The notes beneath the pieces are model-generated. The model saw only the letters and a list, made by a program, of their open reading frames with translations, did no database searches and was not told where the DNA came from. A program made the position numbers and the translations under genes. DNA of 64,000 nt, taken from positions 434,001-498,000 of the forward strand of contig NZ_VIKR01000004.1 of NCBI RefSeq assembly GCF_007004765.1, written 5' to 3'. How positions within the stretch are numbered: the stretch's first letter is position 1; each line of letters starts with the position of its first letter. The stretch comes from Aliikangiella marina. Lineage in GTDB: Bacteria; Pseudomonadota; Gammaproteobacteria; Enterobacterales; Kangiellaceae. This document shows, one piece after another, positions 43,311-52,959 of this stretch.

Positions 43311-43916
43311 ATGGATATTCCTTTTGACTATATTTTGCGCATATACCTTGGCGTGTTCTTCACCTGTATTGCGATATTTTATAGTCTTCGACTACTCCTC
43401 AGCCAGCATAAAGGCCCCCTCACCTTTATTGGGAAAACGGGGACTCGCCATTTTTGGGGTCATCTCACTTTTCGAGTTTTTCGGATCTTAATTTGGGGCG
43501 TTTGCGTGGTGCGGGTGTTTTATCCCGACACAGATGCTTACCTTATGATTTGCTCTTATTTAAATATATTACCCATTAACTTGCTCGGCGCTGGCTTGAT
43601 GACATTCGGGTTTGGCTTTGTGTTGTATAGTCATCAGTCAATGGGACATCATTGGCGCTTGGGGATCGACCCACAAGGGTCAGATAGCCTAGTTACTCAA
43701 GGTATCTTTTCCCGCACACGAAACCCGGTTTTTCTTGGTGTGATGGCCGGACAACTCGGATTTTTCTTGGCTTTGCCCAGCGTATTTTCAGCAGTGTGCC
43801 TACTCCTTGGTGTGGTCGCCATTTTCAGCCAAGTGGATATTGAGGAAAACTATCTTAGGCAAAAGTGGGGAAAAACTTACGAGACCTACTGCCAACAAGT
43901 TCCTCGCTGGCTTTGA
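43311..43916 (+). CDS. ICMT/PEMT-family membrane methyltransferase
   Basis: 201 aa with about five hydrophobic helices. The family's C-terminal SAM-binding block is evident: MGHHWRLGIDPQGSDSLV, then GIFSRTRNPVFLGVM and DIEENYLRQKWGKTYETYC. This isoprenylcysteine carboxyl methyltransferase-like family methylates small molecules or lipids in the inner membrane; the substrate is unknown. I chose the ATG at 43311 (MDIPFDYILRIYLGVF) because upstream codons have no family character. Confidence 0.8.
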   Translation: MDIPFDYILRIYLGVFFTCIAIFYSLRLLLSQHKGPLTFIGKTGTRHFWGHLTFRVFRILIWGVCVVRVFYPDTDAYLMICSYLNILPINLLGAGLMTFGFGFVLYSHQSMGHHWRLGIDPQGSDSLVTQGIFSRTRNPVFLGVMAGQLGFFLALPSVFSAVCLLLGVVAIFSQVDIEENYLRQKWGKTYETYCQQVPRWL

Positions 43917-44017
43917 TTAAATGAATTAGTTATTCTTCTAGCCTATTTTTCGTTATAACTTTTAGCGTTTTGTCATAAGCGTACCAACAGCAATCACTCA
44001 ATCTAGAGACTAAACCA

Positions 44018-45829
44018 ATGAACTTGCCAGTACTCAATGAACAAGAAATCGAATTTTTACTCTATGATTTTCTCGACACCGAAAACTTGTTGCAACGCCC
44101 GCGTTACCATGAGCACTCCAAAGAGACCTTCAATGCGACTTTAGAAACTGCACGACAAATCGCTGAAAAATATTTTGCCAATCACAATGCAAAAGGCGAT
44201 TCTCAAGAGCCCACATTTGACGGTGAAACGGTAACAATTATCGCAGAAACTAAACAAGCATGGGATGCCTTTGCAGAGGCGGGCTTTTTGGCTGCCCATT
44301 ATGAGTTTGAGAAAGGAGGAATGCAGCTACCGGAAGTCATTTTGCGCGCTGCTATGGCCTATTTTAATGCTGCAAATGTGGCCACATCGGGTTACCCTTT
44401 TCTTACCATTGGTGCCGCCAACCTTATCAATGAGTTTGCCAGCGACGCGCAAAAAGAAACCTACTTACCCTATATGCAATCCGGTCAATTTGCAGGCACG
44501 ATGGCTTTGACTGAACCGAACCAAGGCTCTGCTCTCGCCGATATCAAAACCAAAGCGCTCCCACAAGCAGACGGTAGTTATCGTCTTTTTGGAACAAAAA
44601 TGTATATTTCAGGCGGTGATCAAAATCTCACTGAAAATATTATCCATATGGTACTGGCAAGAATCGAAGGTGCACCGGCCGGAACTAAGGGAATTTCCCT
44701 ATTTATTTGTCCCAAATATTTAGTCGGCGAGAACGGCCAACTTGGCGCAAGAAATGATGTTAAGCTGGCCGGATTACTGCATAAGATGGGCTACAGAAAT
44801 ACAACTTCAACAGTGCTAAATTTTGGTGAGGAGCAAGGTGCGCACGCTTTTCTTGTTGGAGAAGCTAATAAGGGTTTGTTTTATATGTTCCAAATGATGA
44901 ACGAAGCACGTATCGGTGTCGCGTTAGGCGCGTCCTGTTTGGGATATCAGGGATTTCAATATTCATTAGAGTACGCAAAAGGACGACCTCAAGGGCGCCA
45001 CCCGTCAAATAAAGATCCTGAATCTCCTCAGGTTAATATTATTAAGCATGCAGATGTTAAAAGAATGCTTCTCGCCCAAAAAGCCTATAGTGAAGGCGCG
45101 CTTGCTTTATGTCTGTATGCTAGTTCACTGATGGAGGACAGCAAAACCGCTGAGTCCGATGAGCAGCGACAACAAGCCTTTAAAATTTTGGATTTAATCA
45201 CACCAATGGTAAAGAGTTGGCCATCTAAATATGCGCTTCGCGCTAATGAATTAGCGATTCAAGTGCTAGGTGGGTCCGGTTATATTCGAGAATATCCCGT
45301 CGAGCAAATGTATCGAGATAACCGCCTCAATCCGATTCATGAGGGCACTGAGGGAATACAGGGACTTGATTTATTGGGCCGTAAGGTACCTATGGGTAAT
45401 TTGGAAAACTATCAGTTACTTATCTCTAAAATATTAGAAACTAGCTCGCAATTTGCGAATGACAGTGAACTCAGTGATGGTTCTACGAAACTGGTCAATG
45501 CAGTGAACCGACTCAACCAAGTGACCAGCCATTTAATGGCCGCTCTTGCCAAAGGTAAAGTTGACTCAGGGTTAGCCAATGCGACTTTATATCTTGATAT
45601 TTTTGGTCATACGCTGGTAGCGTGGATATGGTTAAGACAAATGGCGGTCGCGAATGAAAAGTTGAAGGCAAGAGAGGCTTTGTCGGCAGATCAAATTCAT
45701 TATTATCTTGGCAAGCTTCAAGCAGGCAAGTTTTTTATTCGCTATGAGTTGCCGCAAATCTATGCTAATTGTGATTTGCTAGAATCCTTAGATTCAACTT
45801 GCCTAGAAATGCAAGAAGATTGGTTTTGA
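44018..45829 (+). CDS. Acyl-CoA dehydrogenase, long form
   Basis: 603 aa. The three canonical domains are present, with AMALTEPNQGSALADIKTKA in the middle domain, IGVALGASCLGYQGFQYSLE in the C-terminal helical bundle and the catalytic-Glu block LNPIHEGTEGIQGLDLLGRK. An extra C-terminal dimerisation domain of about 130 residues is typical of the FadE5-like, very-long-chain type. It oxidises acyl-CoA to enoyl-CoA using FAD, passing electrons to ETF. Monocistronic here, without other beta-oxidation genes. Confidence 0.92.
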   Translation: MNLPVLNEQEIEFLLYDFLDTENLLQRPRYHEHSKETFNATLETARQIAEKYFANHNAKGDSQEPTFDGETVTIIAETKQAWDAFAEAGFLAAHYEFEKGGMQLPEVILRAAMAYFNAANVATSGYPFLTIGAANLINEFASDAQKETYLPYMQSGQFAGTMALTEPNQGSALADIKTKALPQADGSYRLFGTKMYISGGDQNLTENIIHMVLARIEGAPAGTKGISLFICPKYLVGENGQLGARNDVKLAGLLHKMGYRNTTSTVLNFGEEQGAHAFLVGEANKGLFYMFQMMNEARIGVALGASCLGYQGFQYSLEYAKGRPQGRHPSNKDPESPQVNIIKHADVKRMLLAQKAYSEGALALCLYASSLMEDSKTAESDEQRQQAFKILDLITPMVKSWPSKYALRANELAIQVLGGSGYIREYPVEQMYRDNRLNPIHEGTEGIQGLDLLGRKVPMGNLENYQLLISKILETSSQFANDSELSDGSTKLVNAVNRLNQVTSHLMAALAKGKVDSGLANATLYLDIFGHTLVAWIWLRQMAVANEKLKAREALSADQIHYYLGKLQAGKFFIRYELPQIYANCDLLESLDSTCLEMQEDWF

Positions 45830-45871
45830 TTCTATCGAGTTTATCCTCATTCGATCGCTTTTTAATACATA

Positions 45872-46618
45872 CTAACCCCGGCCGAGAAGTACTCGGTCGA
45901 CAAACTTATTCATCAATGCATTGGCGTCGGGAGTCTCCACAGCATGAGCCAGAACTTGATCAAGTTGTGCGTCATTTTGAGTATACTTTTGTTTATAGAT
46001 AGTAAGCCGTTCGACTAAAATGTCTCGGTCAACTTCTGGGTGAAACTGAAATGCCCAAAAAGGTTTACCCTTAACTTTAAATGCATGTACGCAAACATTT
46101 GTTTCGGCGAGCAACTCACAATTTTCTGGTAATTTTAATACTTTTTGTTTGTGTACAGAAACTGCTAGAAAGGGATTCTCGATATCTCTCATCAGTAAAT
46201 CCTTTTTGCCTTGTACTGCTATGTTTATGGGTATCGTACCCATTTCAAAATCATCATCGAACGAGTCAACAACCTCACCACCCAGCGCTAGAACAGCGAG
46301 TTGAAAACCAAAACAAGATGCAAACACAGGGAAATCGATATCACAACACCGACTTAATAGCTTTTTCGCTGACTCAATAAATGGATACTTCTGAGGATAA
46401 AGCACATTCGCCTCACTCGCACCGCCAACCCACAATGCGTCGTACCCTTTTAAAATAGAGTGGTCGAAATAAGGTGTTTTAAAAACATTTAAAATATCAA
46501 ACTGAGCATCGTCTAAATTGGCATGACGCGCAAAGCTTGTAAGTTCTTCTGCTGCTACCTGCCTATCTTTACGGATCTGCATCAATAATATTTTCAGTTT
46601 GTTGCGAGCTTTTTCCAT
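45872..46618 (-). CDS. Class I glutamine amidotransferase-like protein
   Basis: 248 aa. The GATase triad is visible: nucleophile Cys in FASCFGFQLAVLALGG near residue 100 and the His/Glu pair in WAFQFHPEVDRDI near 190. Like GMP-synthase-type stand-alone amidotransferases, it has no synthetase domain and probably hydrolyses gamma-glutamyl or glutamine side groups of an unknown substrate. It converges on the acyl-CoA dehydrogenase gene. Confidence 0.82.
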   Translation of the reverse strand: MEKARNKLKILLMQIRKDRQVAAEELTSFARHANLDDAQFDILNVFKTPYFDHSILKGYDALWVGGASEANVLYPQKYPFIESAKKLLSRCCDIDFPVFASCFGFQLAVLALGGEVVDSFDDDFEMGTIPINIAVQGKKDLLMRDIENPFLAVSVHKQKVLKLPENCELLAETNVCVHAFKVKGKPFWAFQFHPEVDRDILVERLTIYKQKYTQNDAQLDQVLAHAVETPDANALMNKFVDRVLLGRG

Positions 46619-47022
46619 TTATTGACTATGCGATCCAATGTTTATCAACTGTAGTATCCGAAAGGCTGAGTCGACTACCGTACACTTGTACTATCTCAGC
46701 GGTTTATTTTAGCAATCGACTTGATGATCATAAACTGTTTTTGCCGAGATACCGAACAAATCCAACGCTGCAAGATAGTCTGCCTAATCCCCCCCTTATT
46801 CAGCAACCCTACAATATAATGAGCTCGCTTACACCTCTCGCGGTGCAACCTTGTTAAGCGCCTGCACCTTGATGGTGCGGATGATTAAAAATCACGTCAT
46901 TTTTTGTTGGTATAGTACCGCATAGCTCGGATTATAGCTGGCAAGAATTTTGCGAAGTTTAGAATAGTTTTTCTAATATCCAATCAATTAACGTGAGCAT
47001 AAAAATGAAAGAGGTAATTGAT
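46619..47022. other. Intergenic region upstream of the SAP gene
   Basis: About 400 bases, with no gene. There is one short hairpin (GCACC/GGTGC near 46864-46878) and AT-rich sequence. I see no tRNA or riboswitch. The in-frame ATG at 46993 belongs to an N-terminal extension judged unlikely. Confidence 0.4.
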
Positions 47023-47226
47023 ATGAACATGCAAGAGATAAGAGCAATTGCTAAAACTTACGGAATAAAAACTGGTAAGTTAACCAAAATGAAGCTGGTT
47101 CAAGCAATCCAGTTAGAGGAAGGAAATTTTGATTGTTTTGCGACCGCATGTTCCGGTGAATGTGACCAAACAAACTGTAGTTGGAGAAAAGATTGTTTCG
47201 CGGCTGCGAAAAAAATGGTCGCTTAA
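47023..47226 (+). CDS. Small SAP-motif, cysteine-rich protein
   Basis: 67 aa from the ATG at 47023, which has GAGG eight bases upstream (an in-frame ATG at 46993 lacks one). Residues 2-30 form a SAP-like helix-turn-helix (MQEIRAIAKTYGIKTGKLTK, then LVQAIQLEEG), a DNA- or RNA-binding module. The second half carries five cysteines (CFATACSGECDQTNC, WRKDC) that may bind zinc. It is related to short SAP-domain proteins of marine gammaproteobacteria; the function is unknown. Confidence 0.75.
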   Translation: MNMQEIRAIAKTYGIKTGKLTKMKLVQAIQLEEGNFDCFATACSGECDQTNCSWRKDCFAAAKKMVA

Positions 47227-47285
47227 AAACACGTTTTTTACCCATCGAGCTATCAGACTTTTGATCCAAGTGTGGGGTTAAGTTG

Positions 47286-47355
47286 CAGTCGTTTAGGTCC
47301 AGTCGTTTAGGTTTAGTAATTCATGTCTAGTAGTTCGGGTTCAGCATTCAAGGCC
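47286..47355. repeat. Degenerate 14-bp tandem repeat, five units
   Basis: Units CAGTCGTTTAGGTC, CAGTCGTTTAGGTT, TAGTAATTCATGTC, TAGTAGTTCGGGTT and CAGCATTCAAGGCC follow one another without gaps. The first two differ at one position; the others share the YAG start and TT at positions 7-8. It lies between convergent genes and is non-coding. Confidence 0.6.
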
Positions 47356-47376
47356 TAGCCTAACTGCTAGACCTTG
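47349..47376. terminator. Hairpin between the convergent SAP and chemoreceptor genes
   Basis: CAAGGCCTAGC (47349-47359) pairs with GCTAGACCTTG (47366-47376) with one mismatch and a six-base loop. It has no U-tract but sits between convergent genes, so it may serve both. Confidence 0.4.
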
Positions 47377-47439
47377 AGTTGGTTAAACCTCACGTAAACG
47401 CTTTCCGTGCGAACCCGTTTTAGAATATCAATAGCGTTT

Positions 47440-49485
47440 TTAAACTCTGAATTGATTAACGGTATCTTGCAGCTCAGTAGAAATATCATTAAGGACATTA
47501 GAATCACTATCCATTAAACCGGAATGTTCCACCATCATTTCGGTCAGTCGGTGAATTGATCGCAAGTTCTCTTCAATGGACTGGGCTATCTGTTCTTGAC
47601 TTAAGGTCGACTCAGACACTTCTCCATTGACTTGCTTCAATTGTCCAATAGAAGACACAATTTGTGATACTGCGGCTAGCACTAGTTCAACTTGCTCAAC
47701 GCCTTTTTCAGTCACTTCACTACTGCGTGCCATCGAGCTTTTCATTTGTTGAGAGCTAGACTGTAACTTCTCAACAGTATTTTGAATATCTTCTGTCGAC
47801 TCTTGAGTTCGCGTGGCTAGCGAACGGACTTCATCGGCGACCACAGCAAATCCTCGTCCCTGATCACCTGCGCGAGCGGCTTCAATAGCCGCATTTAATG
47901 CAAGTAAATTTGTTTGCTCAGCAATATTTTTAATCACATCTAAAACACTGCCAATTTGTTCAACATTGGCGCTCAAGCTTTCGGCCGCTTGATTAGCCGA
48001 AGTGATTGATTGCGAAACCTCATGAATTGCGTCTTGGGTTTTATTTGTGTTTTGCGCAACGACATCGACAGAACTACTCACTTGCTCAGCAACAGCGTCT
48101 GCTGTTTGCGCTAAATCTTTGATATTTCCACTGACTGTCATCATTTCATTGACGGCGCCCGAAACATTGTCCATCTGTCCCTGCTCTTGAAGCACTTCTT
48201 GATTGAGCTTACTCGCAGTTTCAGAGACTCGATCGGCAGTTTCGCTTACTTTTTCTGACGAATCTCGAGCGTTATTGATAATCACTTGAATTTTTTCAAC
48301 AAAACGGTTGTATTGGGTGGCCATTTCGCCCACTTCATCATTTGAAATCACATCAAGTCTTCTAGTTAAGTCACCATCGCCATGAGCAATCTCGGCCATC
48401 GTTGTTGCAATTTGTTTTAAGGGGCTGATCATTTTTGATGAAATCAAATAAATCACACCAGCAAGTAACATCAAAATAATAATGATATTGACTATCGAAT
48501 AATAAGTAGCTTGCTGAATCGGTTCATCTATCAGCTCAACAGGAACTAAGAAGCCTAGTGTCCAATCTATATAAGGTTTCTCAGAAGTAACCGGTACGAG
48601 AAAAACCTGGTAGCGTTCACCTTTCCAATCAACATAATTTGCTTCGGCATAACTTTCATTAATTATTGCTGTCGACAGTTCAGCAAAACCCTCACTCTCA
48701 CTAAAAACCCGATCGAATTCTGCAATCGGTTGGTTCAGCTCCAACTCAGTGCCATCGGTAGGAAAATAAACGACGCGTCCATCGTTATTGACTAAAAACG
48801 CTTTGCCTTTTTGTTGATAACGGATTTGATCAATTAAGTTACTCACCGTTGTGATTAAGATATCAACCCCGGCAACACCAATCAATGCTCCTGACTGGTT
48901 GTAGACAGTCATTTGTAACACAGAGGACACTGTTTTGTCGGTCGCATCCACTTGGGGAGTGGTTAAATATAACTTGTTCTGGTTGAGTGCTTCCTGCCAC
49001 CAAGGGCGTTTATTGGTAAAATATCCTTTGCTCGGATTTCCTGCATCAGGCCCACTGCTATCAACACCGACTCGGCCTTGCTCATAAAAATACTCATAGG
49101 TATTGGCAGAGCCGATAAATATCGATTTTATTGTTGGGTCTGCAGCGACCACAGCATTGAACGATTTATTCAGATCTTGATAGTAGTTATCTTGCGATAA
49201 ATCCTTACCGCGTTGACGATAATCCGTTAACCATTGCTTTAATCGAGGATCGCTAAAAAAAGTTTCGGGAACTCGCGCTCTTTCAACAAAGAAACCTTTA
49301 ACCTCTTCGGCTTTAATCTTAATCAACTCAGCAACTTGCGCTTCGGTTTTATCTCGAGTCAACTCTGCAATTTGCGCAGTGATAAACATGCCTGATACGG
49401 CAAGCAAAACCATCAATGCACCGGTGATATAGATAATCAGCTTTCGCTGCAATGAGCTATTCGAGCTCGAACTACTGGGAGTCAT
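47440..49485 (-). CDS. Methyl-accepting chemotaxis protein with dCache sensor
   Basis: 681 aa. It has a TM helix near residues 15-37, a periplasmic double-Cache domain (about 40-325, including the [16 protein letters not shown] strand), a second TM helix ([19 protein letters not shown], near 335) and a HAMP domain (350-405). The signalling domain contains the invariant hairpin ([20 protein letters not shown], near 535). It senses an extracellular small ligand, often amino acids for dCache, and signals to CheA. No che genes are in the window, so it is an orphan receptor. Confidence 0.93.
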   Translation of the reverse strand: MTPSSSSSNSSLQRKLIIYITGALMVLLAVSGMFITAQIAELTRDKTEAQVAELIKIKAEEVKGFFVERARVPETFFSDPRLKQWLTDYRQRGKDLSQDNYYQDLNKSFNAVVAADPTIKSIFIGSANTYEYFYEQGRVGVDSSGPDAGNPSKGYFTNKRPWWQEALNQNKLYLTTPQVDATDKTVSSVLQMTVYNQSGALIGVAGVDILITTVSNLIDQIRYQQKGKAFLVNNDGRVVYFPTDGTELELNQPIAEFDRVFSESEGFAELSTAIINESYAEANYVDWKGERYQVFLVPVTSEKPYIDWTLGFLVPVELIDEPIQQATYYSIVNIIIILMLLAGVIYLISSKMISPLKQIATTMAEIAHGDGDLTRRLDVISNDEVGEMATQYNRFVEKIQVIINNARDSSEKVSETADRVSETASKLNQEVLQEQGQMDNVSGAVNEMMTVSGNIKDLAQTADAVAEQVSSSVDVVAQNTNKTQDAIHEVSQSITSANQAAESLSANVEQIGSVLDVIKNIAEQTNLLALNAAIEAARAGDQGRGFAVVADEVRSLATRTQESTEDIQNTVEKLQSSSQQMKSSMARSSEVTEKGVEQVELVLAAVSQIVSSIGQLKQVNGEVSESTLSQEQIAQSIEENLRSIHRLTEMMVEHSGLMDSDSNVLNDISTELQDTVNQFRV

Positions 49486-49576
49486 AAATTGCCTATTTTT
49501 ATAAATTTATTATTTAATTCTAGACAATTTATCGGTTTTCACTATCTGATCTTTAATTTTCCAGTGAAAAAGTGAG

Positions 49577-49618
49577 CGATTCTCAGTTTGGGTATCGAAT
49601 AATCCAGGCTGAGAATCG
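49577..49618 (-). terminator. Terminator after the nitroreductase gene
   Basis: A perfect 10-bp stem CGATTCTCAG (49577-49586) / CTGAGAATCG (49609-49618) with a 22-base loop. It is followed by TTTTT on the plus strand and CTCACTTTTTC on the minus strand. It lies 11 bases after the nitroreductase stop. Confidence 0.65.
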
Positions 49619-49629
49619 TTTTTGAATAC

Positions 49630-50292
49630 TTAATTAAAAAAGTATACTGAACTTTCGAGGTTTTCTCTGACGGTTCTCGTGTTATTGGCGGCAGCACTAT
49701 CATCAGCATACCCAAAGGACATACCAAACAAGATTCCAACTTCATCGGGGATCCCAAGTATATTTTTAACGGGATCAGGGTACATTCCTAGCGCGCCTTG
49801 AAAACAGTAATCAATATTGTTGTCCGCCATCAACAAGGCAACTGTTTGCGCATAGATCCCAACATCCACAGACCCCATAATATCCAGATACTTCTCCATC
49901 GCAAAAAATACAACATGAGGCGCATCGAAAAATTGCCAATTTCTCAACATAGCCATTTGCCTCGCTTGTTTGTCTTCCCTCGCAATTCCCATTGAACTAT
50001 AAAGCGCATTAGCCGAACCAAATTGGCGTTCGCGATGAACACCTTGATACGCCACATGCCAGTTAAATTCGGGGTTAGGTTGGGCACCACTCATTATTAA
50101 TTCAACCAATGCTTGAGCGAGCTTATCTTTTGTTTTTCCTGACGCGACATAAGTTTGCCAAGGCTGTGTATTACAATTTGACGGTGATTGTTGCGCACTG
50201 GTAAAGATCGATTGAATCAGTTTATCGTCGACTGATTCCTTGCGAAAAGCTCGTACTGAATAGTGACTATCGAGTAGTTGGCTAACTGACAT
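49630..50292 (-). CDS. Nitroreductase-family flavoprotein
   Basis: 220 aa, the usual length for the family. The FMN-binding N-terminus (HYSVRAFRKESVDDKLIQS, then AQQSPSNCNTQPWQTYV) and the C-terminal GILFGMSFGYAD block are present. These enzymes reduce nitro groups, quinones or enones using NAD(P)H and FMN. The substrate here is unknown. It lies downstream of, and in the same direction as, the serine hydrolase gene but is separated by about 150 bases. Confidence 0.9.
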   Translation of the reverse strand: MSVSQLLDSHYSVRAFRKESVDDKLIQSIFTSAQQSPSNCNTQPWQTYVASGKTKDKLAQALVELIMSGAQPNPEFNWHVAYQGVHRERQFGSANALYSSMGIAREDKQARQMAMLRNWQFFDAPHVVFFAMEKYLDIMGSVDVGIYAQTVALLMADNNIDYCFQGALGMYPDPVKNILGIPDEVGILFGMSFGYADDSAAANNTRTVRENLESSVYFFN

Positions 50293-50438
50293 AATTATTC
50301 CTTAAATAGCTGCTAATTGGTCTGTTGTTTTTTTATCTGTCTTGAATTTAACTGTCTTCTTAAGTTTAACTGCCTGTTTGAGTTTAAACATTTTTTTCGG
50401 ATTTATTGAATGTCCGATGCTGAAAAGTTTTATTGGAT

Positions 50439-51788
50439 TTATTCGATTGATTCCAGCCACGCGCTGAGCAACGACTCTTCAACTTGATACAATGGTGAAA
50501 TCGATGGTGCTTTAGCCGGATCATCTGCGGTGCCGGTGACCAATAGGACCATACCATTTCCCGCTTCGTCAAGCCATGCTTGTCCAAGCAAACCATAAGC
50601 AAAACCAAGATGACCAAAAAGCTTTTTACTCGCCTTAGACAGCCCCCAATCAACCCCATCTATCTGATGCAGTGACAAGCCGAACTGGGTCATTAACCCG
50701 TCAGATTCATATTTGGTAGCAGTTTCTCCACCTGTATTACCATTCTTCAATGGTTCGTTAAACTGCCATTGCACTTTAAACAATTCAGCAATTGCCACTT
50801 TTGATAATATTTGGCGGTCTCCGTATCGCCCATTGCGATCGATCATTATAAGAATTTTAGCAATATCGGAAGCAGACGCCCTGAGGCCACCTTGCGGTGA
50901 AAAAAGTGTCCCATTATTGCCCGGTAAATAAGCTTTCAATGACTCAAAGGATTGCTCTATTTGAGCGACACCCGAATCGCTTGATAACTTGTTTGCACCA
51001 TAAAAGCACTGAACATGATGCCCATCCACCTGCTCGCGCCAAGATGCATTCGGACGCCATTTGCCATCTGCATCTTGCTTACGATAAAGCGCCCCAAGAT
51101 TGCGAGTTTCTTTAAGGATATTACAAGCTGAAAATCGAGCACTCAACCCCATCGGCTTTAACAATTTTCGAGTAACAATCTCATCAAATCTTTGTTGATA
51201 TACCGACTCTAGTATCGAAGCAATCACACCAAAAGCTAAATTACTATATTGAAAATAAGCACCGGGTTCATGGGTTGAACTAAAATGTTCTCCTCCGTTG
51301 AAATGCTTACCGTTTGAATCAAAAAAGTCAGTTATCGAATCACCTGGTCCCGCCCAATAATAAGTACCATCTCGAATACTGGAGGTATGCGAAAGTAAAT
51401 GCCTTAGCGTAATTTTTTGGTCGCTAAAATGAGGGTTTCGAAAACTCGACTGTAAATACGTTGAAACATCTTGATCAAGTTTAAGCCGCTTTTCGTCAAC
51501 CGCCATTAAGACGGTAAGCGCGACAACTAATTTAGAAATAGAGGCGACACGGAGTTTAGTGTCGTTATCTAGCGGCGTCGCGTTGGCTATTGAATGCTCA
51601 TAACTAAATTGATAGGTTATTTCACCACCCTTTATGAAAGCAGCTTGAATGCCCTTTATATCACCATTTTTAACCAGGTTTTGGGCCAGTAATTGAACCT
51701 GACTAAAGCGATCTTCTGCTGCCATTGATGCTCCTAAAAAAACCACAACATTGAACATTATAATTAGTCGATATTTAATGCCAGTCAT
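50439..51788 (-). CDS. Beta-lactamase-family serine hydrolase
   Basis: 449 aa from the ATG at 51788, whose first base is the last base of the AraC stop (TAATG); the frame opens earlier at 51839 inside the regulator gene. The N-terminus is a signal peptide (LIIMFNVVVFLGASMAA). The active-site SxxK is SISK in LRVASISKLVVAL near residue 80, and the YxN motif is seen as YSNLAFGV near 180. Relatives are class-C beta-lactamase-like esterases and D-aminopeptidases; resistance should not be assumed. Coupling to the AraC gene suggests a role in the same pathway as the divergent BVMO operon. Confidence 0.85.
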   Translation of the reverse strand: MTGIKYRLIIMFNVVVFLGASMAAEDRFSQVQLLAQNLVKNGDIKGIQAAFIKGGEITYQFSYEHSIANATPLDNDTKLRVASISKLVVALTVLMAVDEKRLKLDQDVSTYLQSSFRNPHFSDQKITLRHLLSHTSSIRDGTYYWAGPGDSITDFFDSNGKHFNGGEHFSSTHEPGAYFQYSNLAFGVIASILESVYQQRFDEIVTRKLLKPMGLSARFSACNILKETRNLGALYRKQDADGKWRPNASWREQVDGHHVQCFYGANKLSSDSGVAQIEQSFESLKAYLPGNNGTLFSPQGGLRASASDIAKILIMIDRNGRYGDRQILSKVAIAELFKVQWQFNEPLKNGNTGGETATKYESDGLMTQFGLSLHQIDGVDWGLSKASKKLFGHLGFAYGLLGQAWLDEAGNGMVLLVTGTADDPAKAPSISPLYQVEESLLSAWLESIE

Positions 51789-52813
51789 TAACTTATTTGG
51801 GTGCTTATTAAGTATTGTTTTGGGGTTGTACCGGTCCATCGTTTAAAAGCGCGTAAAAAACTCGCCGATTCAGCAAAATCTAAAGATTCCGCCATTTCTG
51901 CCACTGTCACCGTTTTCCTCGATAACATATCGAGCGCTCGTGCTTTTTTCTGGCTATCAAGCAGCAGGCGATAACTGGTTCCAGAGTCACTCAATTGCCT
52001 GCGAAAGGTTCTTTCACTCACACCAAACATCTTTGCGACTTCTGGTACCGTCGGAAAACCGTTATCATAGCCCTCCAGTAATTGTTTGACCTGGGCAACC
52101 CTATCATCTGCCTGAGGATAAAACTTCCTCATCAGTTCCTGAGCTTGTAATCGATAAAGTTTATGCGCGAGTAAGTTGCCGTGCTTTTGCTCAAGTCGCA
52201 GCATCGAGTTAGGAATTCTAAACCAGTTGTAGGGTTGGTTCCATTTCGGCAAAATAGGAAGTAATTCGGTATACTGGTGGAAATTTTTTCGATGCGGTTT
52301 TGGTCTCGCAGTTCCCACTTTAATTTGACTTAAGTTTTTGTTATCTAAAAACTCTCTCATAAAAGCGAAACTACCAATCAGATCTCTATCCGCTATAAAG
52401 GTTTTATATCGCTCATCCACATCAGGTAAAGTGAAACGAAGTTCTACCCACTGCGCTTCACGATGAATAGAAAGATGGCTAAATAACAGCGATAGCGATT
52501 GAAACTCTCCGGCTGCTTTGATTGATTGAATGAGCGATGGCGCTGTCATCAATAAAATGGCATAGGTTGCATAAGACGTAAAACTTAAGTCTGCGCCAAC
52601 CTTCAACCCCAATAAAGGATCATTGGCCGCCTTTAACACTTGGCCAATAATTTCAAGTTCAAAACTCTGCTCGATAACGGCGGCACCGTTCATCGCATCG
52701 ATATTCAAACCCGTTTCGGCCAATAGAATTTCGGGCTGAAGGCCGAACTTTTCTGCAACTTTAAGCAGCGGTAACAAGCTGAGTATTGAGTGTTTTTTAC
52801 CTTCAAGCGGCAT
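51788..52813 (-). CDS. AraC-family regulator (arabinose-binding-like N-domain)
   Basis: 341 aa. Residues 15-200 form the Arabinose_bd domain common to regulators such as OruR/ArgR-like AraC members. The two-HTH DNA-binding domain covers residues 240-335 (PTVPEVAKMFGVSERTFRRQ, then MAESLDFAESASFLRAFKRW and TPKQYL). It sits between the serine hydrolase gene (overlapping) and the divergent monooxygenase operon, and probably activates that operon when a substrate is present. Confidence 0.9.
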   Translation of the reverse strand: MPLEGKKHSILSLLPLLKVAEKFGLQPEILLAETGLNIDAMNGAAVIEQSFELEIIGQVLKAANDPLLGLKVGADLSFTSYATYAILLMTAPSLIQSIKAAGEFQSLSLLFSHLSIHREAQWVELRFTLPDVDERYKTFIADRDLIGSFAFMREFLDNKNLSQIKVGTARPKPHRKNFHQYTELLPILPKWNQPYNWFRIPNSMLRLEQKHGNLLAHKLYRLQAQELMRKFYPQADDRVAQVKQLLEGYDNGFPTVPEVAKMFGVSERTFRRQLSDSGTSYRLLLDSQKKARALDMLSRKTVTVAEMAESLDFAESASFLRAFKRWTGTTPKQYLISTQIS

Positions 52814-52959
52814 AGCGAGCGAACTTTAATGAACTTTTTAAGCGGACAATAACTGCCAGTATGACCGAAAAGGTCAATTTTTGACAGTTTCAATCCTATT
52901 TTTTCTAATCGGAGGTTTATATAGTAATCAAACTAAAAACGCTCCCTGATGGTAGTTTT

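Noticed and set aside
46864-46878. A terminator or small RNA (GCACC/GGTGC hairpin)
   Set aside because: The stem is only five bases with no promoter or U-tract, and lies in a region without other signals.
50439-51788. A beta-lactamase resistance gene
   Set aside because: SxxK and YxN are shared by esterases and peptidases of the same fold; context suggests metabolism, and no resistance can be inferred.
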